From the NCBI GenBank assembly GCA_020346805.1, contig CP070790.1, positions 209,953 through 215,984 of the forward strand: a stretch of 6,032 nt of DNA, given 5' to 3'. Of this stretch, positions 1 to 6,032 are shown one piece after another. Origin of the DNA: Planctomycetota bacterium. GTDB lineage: Bacteria; Planctomycetota; Phycisphaerae; UBA1845; PWPN01. Below the pieces are notes generated by a model. It did not search any database and was not told the origin of the DNA. It saw only the letters and a list, made by a program, of their open reading frames with translations. A program made the position numbers and the translations under genes. The stretch's first letter is position 1, and each line of letters starts with the position of its first letter.

Positions 1-1099
1 CGGCGACGCGGAGGGGCTGGGCGACCTTACCCATGCCAACGTTTTGGGATTCACAGACATCGTGGATGAGTTTTTCGATGTTTTCCGCGTTCCAGGGTTC
101 GAGGGTCTCGAATTGGGGTAATAGATGTTCGAGCATCCGGTAGCCGGCGTTTTCGGCTTTGGCCAATACTTTTTTGACGGCGGCGGGGTCGTATTCGATG
201 GCGTCATCGCCGACGAACAAGGCCCCGCACTTGGTCTGGATGTCAGCGAAGGTGCGGATGCCGCGGCAGGCCTGCAGGACAAAGCGTTTGGTGTCGGCCT
301 CGAGATCAGCCTTGGCGATAGGTAAATCGGGATTGACGGAAAGGTAATCGTCAAAAGCATCGGCCAATCGATCGTCGGAGGCCTCGGCCAGGGTATCGGT
401 ATTGAAGGCCAGTAGTTTTTCGCGGTCGAACTTGGCGTTGGATTTGATCATGCGGTCGATGTTGAAGAGTTCGATCATCTCAGCGACGGTCATCTTTTCG
501 CGATCGCCGCCGGGCGACCAGCCGAGCAGGGCGATAAAGTTGAGCAGGGCCTCGGGCAGATAGCCGGCCTGGCGAAAGGCGAAGACCTCAACTGCCCCGT
601 CGCGTTTGGAAAGTTTGCGGCCTTTCATGTCCATGGTCAGAGGCATGTGCACGTAACGGGGGGTGGGATAGCCGAGGGCCTGCTGCAGGGCCATGTGGCG
701 GGGGGTCTGGGCCAGGAATTCCTGGCCGCGGAGTACGAGGTTGATACCCATGTCGGCATCATCGACCACGTTGGCCAGATGATAGGTAGGCATGCCGTCG
801 GACTTGCGGACGATGAAGTCGTCGAGTTCGTCGGCGGTGATGGTCACGTCACCCATGACTTCGTCGCGGACGGTGATGTCCCGATCGGGCATTTTAAAGC
901 GGACCACCACGGGTTTGCCCTGATCGCGGGCCTTTTGGACGTCGCTTTGATCGGGCAGTTGTCGGGGGCGTTGATAGCGAAGTCCCTGTTTGCGCATGGC
1001 CTCCAACTCTTGGGGGGTATCAAAGGCGTAATAGGCGCCGCCGGTTTCGAGTAGTTTGTTTACGGCGGCCTGGTACAGATCCAAGCGTTGAGATTGATA
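1..1099 (-). pseudogene. gltX: Glutamyl-tRNA synthetase, downstream part after an in-frame stop; C-terminus off the window
   Basis: This is the continuation of the gltX reading frame after the TAA at 1100-1102, in the same frame and open to the left edge (about 366 codons). I translated it by hand. Right after the stop it reads YQSQRLDLYQAAV, which matches the GluRS block following the GPY position. It then carries the tRNA/active-site region PTYHLANVVDDADMG (codons about 189-203), the RGQE segment near 209, and a KMSKS-type loop, GRKLSKRDGA, with KLSKR at codons 247-251. A helical anticodon-binding region follows and ends at the window edge in MGKVAQPLRVA, a conserved stretch near the GluRS C-terminus, so only the last few dozen residues should be missing. 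On its own this part lacks the HVGS ATP-binding motif and could not be a working synthetase. Any restart here would have to use TTG at 1082-1084 or ATG at 995-997, and neither is convincing. Identity is certain; whether it is translated depends on the stop. Confidence 0.85.
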
Positions 1100-2311
<1,212 letters not shown>

Positions 2312-2319
<8 letters not shown>

Positions 2320-3046
2320 ATTGTTTGGTCTCCGCTATCACGTGGTTGCGATTTTGTATCACCGTAGATTTAGTTCGGCGGGCCATTATGGTGAGGGCAC
2401 CATAGGCCTTTTCTCCGAGGTTTATTGAGGGGGTATAGTTATCGTGGCCGGGGACGATCAATTCGGTGCGTGAGCCGAACTTGATCATGCCGATCCGCTG
2501 ACCGGTCTGGAGGCGGTCGCCGACCTTCAAGCTGCAGACGATGCGCCGGGCGATGAGGCCGGCGATTTGCCGAACTATAATGGGTCCGGTGTGAGGTTGG
2601 TCGGGCTCGATGACGATAGCGTTGGCTTCGTTTTGTCGTCCGGCCTCGGGATTGCGGGCATCGAGGAATCGGCCCGGCTGATATTGAATCGATCGGACAA
2701 TGCCGGCACAGGGACTGCGATTTATGTGTACATCCAATACGCTGAGGAAGATTCCGATGCGAATGGCCGGTCCGCCGATGTCCTGATGATGATCGAGCCG
2801 GGCGGTTTCGACGACTTTGCCGTCGGCCGGTGCGACGAGAATATCAGTATCTTTGGGCGTTTTACGCTGAGGGTCGCGGAAAAAGGCCAATCCGGCCAGC
2901 CAGGCCAAGGTTAATATCCCGGCAATCGGCCAGCACCAGACGTAGCCCATCCCCGCCGCCACCCAGGCGATTGCCGCAGGTATGGCGAGCAGCAGGGTCA
3001 TGAGGGCCATTGCACGACCGCCGGACGGTGTTAAGGGTATTCTCAT
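2312..3046 (-). CDS. psd: Phosphatidylserine decarboxylase proenzyme (short form)
   Basis: This pyruvoyl-dependent membrane enzyme decarboxylates phosphatidylserine to phosphatidylethanolamine. The 244-residue proenzyme matches the short Psd family. Hydrophobic segments at about 14-32 and 35-55 anchor it. They are followed by FFRDPQRKTP (55-64), APADGKV (72-78, with the conserved Asp75), IFLSVLDVHINRSP (99-112, His107), GRFLDARNPEA (125-135), NEANAIVIE (139-147) and VRQIAGLIARRI (158-169). The self-cleavage site is FGSR (190-193). Cleavage between Gly191 and Ser192 would leave a C-terminal alpha chain of about 53 residues whose Ser192 becomes the pyruvoyl group. All key residues are present, so it should be active. 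The start is ATG 3044-3046 with GGAGG 9 bases upstream. The stop is TAA at 2312-2314, inside the start of pssA, which fits coupled synthesis of the two consecutive pathway enzymes. The gap to the upstream membrane-protein gene is 76 bp with no clear promoter. Confidence 0.96.
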
Positions 3047-3122
3047 CGGGCCATGCCTCCCAAAACCAAGAATACAATCGTACCGCCAATTTACCTGGAA
3101 AAAAAGCCAAATCGCCTTTAAT

Positions 3123-3812
3123 TCATTTTTCTAGCTCTGTCTGATTTTGGGGTGCTTTGCCGCTTGATTGTGTCTGGAAGTCGGGTGTTGGTTGTTGATT
3201 TTCGTTGTGTTGGGGGACTGAAGCTGCGGAGGATTTTGGCTTAGGTGCGAAAGCGATAAATAATATGATTCCGTATGCCGACTGTATGGAAGCAGCTATA
3301 ACGTAAGACCAGATCGATAAGGGGTGTAGACCTCCTTTTTCGGGATCGATGAGGAAGATCATGGCCGCCAGGGTTGCGATGGTGCTGAGTATTATTACGA
3401 CGGCGGCAAAGAGATGGAGGCCGCGGGCCCAGCGGGTGATCAGTGATACGATGCCCACCAGCACGAGAAACTCGGCGACGCAATACATGGATATTTCCCA
3501 GGCATGAATTATAACTTCGGCGTAGGCGATTTGCTGTTTTATTGTTTGGGCCGTTTGGATTTCTGCTTGTGATTTCCCCGGGGGGGGGGCGGGGAGATAT
3601 GGAATTACCTGGTTGGGCTGCATTCGGGGAATCGATGAGCGGTCGGTCAGTCCACCGGTCATGGCAGCACCGAGCAGCCGGGCGGTATTTATACTTTTGA
3701 CATGCTCGGCCAATTTGTACGCGGTCACCGCCCATGCTATGGCAATAATCATGGTCAGGACAGCGAATATCCGATCGCGTCGGCGTCGTACTTTTTTTGG
3801 TCGTTCATCCAT
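3123..3812 (-). CDS. Uncharacterised four-helix membrane protein
   Basis: I do not recognise this family. The 229-residue product begins with a very basic patch (KKVRRRRDR, 6-14), then a hydrophobic helix at about 15-33. A polar, proline-containing stretch (about 34-100, including PAPPPG at 74-79) follows, then three more helices at about 107-126, 132-155 and 167-189. The last 40 residues are hydrophilic, rich in Gln, Ser, Pro and Asn, and probably disordered. The basic N-terminus predicts a cytoplasmic N-terminus, with the 34-100 stretch outside and the tail back inside. ATG 3810-3812 starts 5 bp after the fumC stop. An alternative TTG at 3819-3821 overlaps that stop (TTGA) and would add three residues; neither has a strong ribosome-binding site. 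A run of ten G on the plus strand (3580-3589) lies inside the gene, and the frame is consistent on both sides. The position between fumC and psd suggests co-expression, but the function is unknown. Confidence 0.75.
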   Translation of the reverse strand: MDERPKKVRRRRDRIFAVLTMIIAIAWAVTAYKLAEHVKSINTARLLGAAMTGGLTDRSSIPRMQPNQVIPYLPAPPPGKSQAEIQTAQTIKQQIAYAEVIIHAWEISMYCVAEFLVLVGIVSLITRWARGLHLFAAVVIILSTIATLAAMIFLIDPEKGGLHPLSIWSYVIAASIQSAYGIILFIAFAPKPKSSAASVPQHNENQQPTPDFQTQSSGKAPQNQTELEK

Positions 3813-3817
3813 GAAAC

Positions 3818-5224
3818 TCAATTCTTTCTTTTAGGTTCGGTCATGGAAGCGGGATCCAGCAGCTTATCCAATTGATCGGCGGATAATACATTTTTTTCCA
3901 AAGCAACCTGGCGTACGGTTTTGCCGGTGGAGTAGGCTTCCTTGGCGATAGCCGCCGCCCGATCATACCCGATAATCGGGGCCAGGGTGGTGCACATGGC
4001 CAAGGATTGTTCGATCATCTGCCGGCATCGTTCGACATTCGGTTCGATGTCTTCGATGCAGCGCTCGGTGAAGACTTTTACAGCATTGGCCAGCAAGCGA
4101 ATCGATTCCAGCAGATTGCGGGCCATCACCGGCATCATGGTGTTCAGTTCAAAAATGCTGTCGCGGGCGGCAAGGGTGATGGTGGTATCGTTGCCGATGA
4201 CCTGTGCCGCCGCCTGGACGAGCATTTCATTCATGACCGGGTTTACCTTGCCGGGCATGAGACTTGAACCGGGTTGGGTTTGGGGGATCTTGATCTCGCC
4301 GATTCCGCAGCGTGGTCCGCCGGCCAACCATCGGATGTCGTTGGCTATCTTGGAGAGGCTGACGGCGATGGTTCGAATTAAACCGCTTGCTTCACAGATG
4401 CCGTCTTTTGCGGCCTGGGCTTCAAAGTGATTTTCCGCCTCGACGAATTCGATTCCGGTTTGTTCGCTTAGTTTGGCAACCATTCGTTGTCCGAATTCCG
4501 GATGAGTGTTGATGCCGGTACCGACGGCCGTCCCGCCGATGGGCAGTTCGCGTAGTGCCTGCACCGCTTTGATTGCCCGGTGGGCGCTGAGTTTGGCCTG
4601 GGCGGCGTAACCGCTGAACTCCTGGCCCAAGCGGATGGGGGTGGCATCCTGTAGATGAGTTCGGCCGATTTTTAATACCGGCATGAACACTTTGGCTTTT
4701 TCGTTCAACTTTGCGGCCAGCGTTTCCAGGGCGGGTTGCAATTCGTTTTTTATTGTCTCTGCCGCTGAAACATGAATGGCGGTAGGGATGACGTCGTTAC
4801 TTGATTGGCCCATGTTCACGTGATCGTTGGGATGGATGGGATCCCGTGATCCCACCTTGCCGCCAGCCAATTGAATGGCTCGGTTGGCGATAACTTCGTT
4901 GGCGTTCATGTTGGTGCTGGTGCCGGAACCGGTCTGAAAGATGTCGACTGCGAAATGGTCGTCGAGTTTTGCGTCGATTACTTCCTGAGCGGCGTCGGCG
5001 ATCCAGTCGGCTTTTTGTTTTTCGAGCAGGCCGATTTCGCTGTTAACCTCAGCGGCGCATTTTTTGATTAACCCCAGCGCCCGAATGAATCGGCGGTCAA
5101 ACCGATATCCGCTGATGGGGAAGTTTTCGACGGCTCGTTGGGTCTGGGCGCCCCACAAGGCCCATTCGGGTACTTCAATCTCTCCCATGGTGTCCGATTC
5201 GATTCGTACCTTCTGTTTGGTCAT
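3818..5224 (-). CDS. fumC: Fumarate hydratase, class II
   Basis: Class II fumarase is a cytoplasmic, iron-independent homotetramer that interconverts fumarate and L-malate in the TCA cycle. The 468 residues match the usual length of about 465. Family blocks occur in order: PEWALWGAQTQRAVENFPIS near the N-terminus (19-38), TGSGTSTNMNANEV (98-111), GQSSNDVIPTAIH (139-151), GRTHLQDATP (187-196) with the catalytic-base His190, GTAVGTGINTHP (231-242), and the superfamily signature GSSLMPGKVNP (319-329) with its catalytic serine. The C-terminal small domain has IIGYDRAAAIAKEA (417-430) and TGKTVRQVALE (433-443). The last residues, EPKRKN, are a short charged tail. The TGSGTS and TNMNANEV forms and the GSSLMPGKVNP signature favour fumarase over aspartase or argininosuccinate lyase; aspartase is the closest alternative but unlikely. 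The start is ATG 5222-5224 with AGGAAGG 9 bases upstream. A candidate promoter lies about 70-100 bp upstream. All catalytic residues appear intact. Confidence 0.97.
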   Translation of the reverse strand: MTKQKVRIESDTMGEIEVPEWALWGAQTQRAVENFPISGYRFDRRFIRALGLIKKCAAEVNSEIGLLEKQKADWIADAAQEVIDAKLDDHFAVDIFQTGSGTSTNMNANEVIANRAIQLAGGKVGSRDPIHPNDHVNMGQSSNDVIPTAIHVSAAETIKNELQPALETLAAKLNEKAKVFMPVLKIGRTHLQDATPIRLGQEFSGYAAQAKLSAHRAIKAVQALRELPIGGTAVGTGINTHPEFGQRMVAKLSEQTGIEFVEAENHFEAQAAKDGICEASGLIRTIAVSLSKIANDIRWLAGGPRCGIGEIKIPQTQPGSSLMPGKVNPVMNEMLVQAAAQVIGNDTTITLAARDSIFELNTMMPVMARNLLESIRLLANAVKVFTERCIEDIEPNVERCRQMIEQSLAMCTTLAPIIGYDRAAAIAKEAYSTGKTVRQVALEKNVLSADQLDKLLDPASMTEPKRKN

Positions 5225-5263
5225 GACCTGAATCCTTCCTGTACGGTGGTTGCCACAGCTCGA

Positions 5264-5353
5264 CTTGCCCGGTCGGCCGGTAACCTGAAGGTGATAAGTA
5301 TACGTTGAGATTCGAGGCCTACAAAGGCTGCTTGCCGGTTTGACCGGCCGGTA
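5264..5353. repeat. Two GC-rich imperfect direct repeats bracketing the putative fumC promoter
   Basis: The copy at 5331-5353 and the copy at 5264-5282 (plus strand) both begin CTTGCC and end CGGCCGGTA. They differ by one extra C and a 4-5 base gap in the middle. The first copy also contains a perfect hairpin, GCCGGT-TTG-ACCGGC, at 5334-5348. In fumC orientation one copy sits just upstream of the -35 box and the other just downstream of the expected transcription start. No T-run follows the hairpin, so it does not look like an intrinsic terminator for the upstream gene. An operator pair is possible but inferred from position only. Confidence 0.4.
5297..5324 (-). promoter_or_regulatory. Candidate sigma70-type promoter for fumC
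   Basis: On the minus strand, TTGTAG (5319-5324) and TATACT (5297-5302) are separated by 16 bp. The -10 box matches 5 of 6 consensus positions and the -35 box only 3 of 6. Transcription would start near 5290, giving a leader of about 65 bases before the fumC ATG. The position in the 201-bp gap between the zinc-ribbon gene and fumC is sensible. No experimental or comparative support is available here. Confidence 0.45.
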
Positions 5354-5425
5354 GCGGGACCTGTTGATAGCATCTTGAAGTTATGTAGGGTTTGTATTCC
5401 CGTCGGTTGAGGGAGGATAAATGGC

Positions 5426-5635
5426 TCATGTTTCCAGGAGGTAGACGTTCTTGGCTGCCTTGGAGCGGGTTTGGAGTTCACTGATGGATGAGGCCGACAC
5501 CGCCTTGACGAAGTTGAAGTTTTTTGAGGTTCGGTAGGCCTTGCCGCACTGGCGACAGAAAATCGTCTTTCCCCGACGGTATGTGGGTACCACTTGGGGG
5601 TGATCACAATGTGGACAATGCAGATACACAGGCAC
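5426..5635 (-). CDS. Small zinc-ribbon protein
   Basis: A 69-residue protein with two CxxC pairs, CPHC (7-10) and CRQC (27-30), separated by a stretch that includes TYRRGKT. This is the classic layout of a single four-cysteine zinc ribbon. A basic linker (GKAYRTSK, 31-38) and a mostly helical, Ser/Ala-rich tail follow. No transmembrane helix or enzymatic domain is visible. Small proteins of this type may bind nucleic acid or protein partners; the actual role is not known from the sequence. The start is GTG at 5633-5635, because AAGGAG lies 8 bases upstream and there is no in-frame ATG before the first cysteine pair. It ends with TGA at 5426-5428. A longer overlapping frame (5221-5757) has no recognisable features, so this one is preferred. 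It may have its own transcript, because 201 bp with a candidate promoter separates it from fumC. Confidence 0.7.
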   Translation of the reverse strand: MPVYLHCPHCDHPQVVPTYRRGKTIFCRQCGKAYRTSKNFNFVKAVSASSISELQTRSKAAKNVYLLET

Positions 5636-5987
5636 AGCTTAATCTCCTTCACTTTCTTATTTGCCGATGATTGCGGCTTCCGGTTCCCTTTGGTCTCGTC
5701 CGCCTCGGCGGATGACCGTCGGCAAATCCTGTTGCGAAGTCTACATATAATTGACACACCTGCGGGGAAAAAGTTGCATAATTAGCCGACGGTTACCCTG
5801 AATGGTAGGTTGTTCTAAGTGTCTGTCACACAAGGCTTTACACTTCTTGTTATTTATTATGTCTCGAGGATCCGGCTCATAAGCTCATACTTGGCAAGAG
5901 GTTATAAATATTTTCAAAATAAATATATTTTCATATTGAAACTAATTTTCGGTTGTTTGAGGTGTTTTTTTGGAGAGGGTGGTGGGT
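5636..5987. other. Intergenic region with A+T-rich core and short repeats
   Basis: No convincing gene, tRNA or clear promoter was found in about 350 bp. Visible details: a palindrome TCCGCCTCGGCGGA (5699-5712); TTGACA on the plus strand (5751-5756) whose nearest good -10 (CATAAT, 5777-5782) is too far at 20 bp; an inverted repeat AAGTGT/ACACTT (5817-5822 and 5840-5845); a tandem GCTCATA pair (5875-5881 and 5883-5889); and a strongly A+T-rich block from about 5901 to 5950. It presumably holds the promoter of the minus-strand zinc-ribbon gene, but I cannot place that promoter with confidence. Confidence 0.6.
5908..5941. repeat. A+T-rich direct repeat and small palindrome
   Basis: ATATTTTCA occurs at 5908-5916 and again at 5925-5933, a 17-bp period. 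The second copy overlaps a perfect inverted repeat, TTTCA-TAT-TGAAA (5929-5941). Such an arrangement can be a regulator-binding site or an UP-element-like tract, but low sequence complexity makes chance similarity likely. Confidence 0.35.
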
Positions 5988-6032
5988 TTACACCTTCGGC
6001 CTGCCGCGGGCGGATTTCACTCCTCTTCGCTC
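5988..6032 (-). CDS. Possible C-terminal end of a gene running in from the right edge
   Basis: On the minus strand the frame entering from the window edge reads ERRGVKSARGRPKV and then TAA (5988-5990). The Arg/Lys-rich composition is plausible for a protein tail, and the sequence turns A+T-rich about 40 bp beyond the stop, as at a gene end. Fourteen codons are too few to identify a product or to rule out chance. Confidence 0.3.
   Translation of the reverse strand, partial: ERRGVKSARGRPKV

Noticed and set aside
647..1054. A 135-residue plus-strand frame rich in Gly, His and Asp
   Set aside because: It lies antisense to conserved GluRS sequence; its composition is that of the complement of a coding strand.
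3241..3735. Alternative minus-strand frame of 164 residues over the membrane-protein gene
   Set aside because: It has no membrane helices and an Arg/Pro/His-rich composition typical of a shifted frame. It matters only as the outcome of a slip in the homopolymer.
3942..4430. A 162-residue plus-strand frame
   Set aside because: It is antisense to highly conserved fumC blocks, including the GSSLMPGKVNP region, and has no independent features.
5334..5348. Hairpin GCCGGT-TTG-ACCGGC as a terminator for the zinc-ribbon gene
   Set aside because: It has a 6-bp stem with no following T-run on the minus strand.
5221..5757. A 178-residue minus-strand frame reaching the fumC start
   Set aside because: It overlaps the zinc-ribbon gene in another frame, shows no domain or hydrophobic pattern, has low-complexity Arg/Ser/Pro content, and spans the promoter region.
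5751..5782. TTGACA with CATAAT on the plus strand as a promoter
   Set aside because: The spacing is 20 bp and there is no plus-strand gene downstream for it to serve.
5863..5873. CTCGAGGATCC, resembling a cloning linker (adjacent XhoI and BamHI sites)
   Set aside because: No vector-like sequence flanks it; the short match is most likely chance.

Overview
All confident genes in this window lie on the minus strand, so they read from right to left. The set consists of bacterial housekeeping genes: a small zinc-ribbon protein, a class II fumarase (fumC), an unrecognised four-helix membrane protein, phosphatidylserine decarboxylase (psd), CDP-diacylglycerol-serine O-phosphatidyltransferase (pssA) and glutamyl-tRNA synthetase (gltX). 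The psd/pssA pair makes phosphatidylethanolamine, which points to a bacterium with PE-containing membranes. The enzyme styles (short-form Psd, a PssA with an enlarged first loop, a KLSKR-type GluRS) and the mixed G+C would fit a Planctomycetota/Phycisphaerae-like lineage. That placement is inference and not proven by the sequence.

Layout from right to left. 5988-6032 holds the possible last 14 codons of an unidentified gene. 5636-5987 is a mostly A+T-rich spacer with short repeats and no convincing gene. 5426-5635 is the zinc-ribbon protein, with a GTG start and a strong Shine-Dalgarno. 5225-5425 is a 201-bp spacer with a plausible sigma70-type promoter bracketed by two copies of a GC-rich element. 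3818-5224 is fumC. 3123-3812 is the membrane protein, starting 5 bp after the fumC stop. 2312-3046 is psd, after a 76-bp gap. 1354-2319 is pssA, overlapping psd by 8 bp. 1-1354 is gltX, sharing one base with the pssA stop and running off the left edge.

The psd-pssA-gltX junctions are tight enough to suggest one translationally coupled transcript, and fumC plus the membrane protein may belong to the same unit. PssA makes phosphatidylserine at the membrane and Psd decarboxylates it to PE. Fumarase and GluRS have no direct link to that pathway and appear to be co-transcribed housekeeping functions.

The most notable observation is a single in-frame TAA at codon 85 of gltX. Homologous sequence continues in the same frame on both sides of it. 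This looks like a point nonsense change, real or a sequence error, in a normally essential gene. I see no convincing undescribed system. The secondary points of interest are a 10-base homopolymer inside the membrane-protein gene, the paired elements around the putative fumC promoter, and the repeat-containing A+T-rich spacer at the right.
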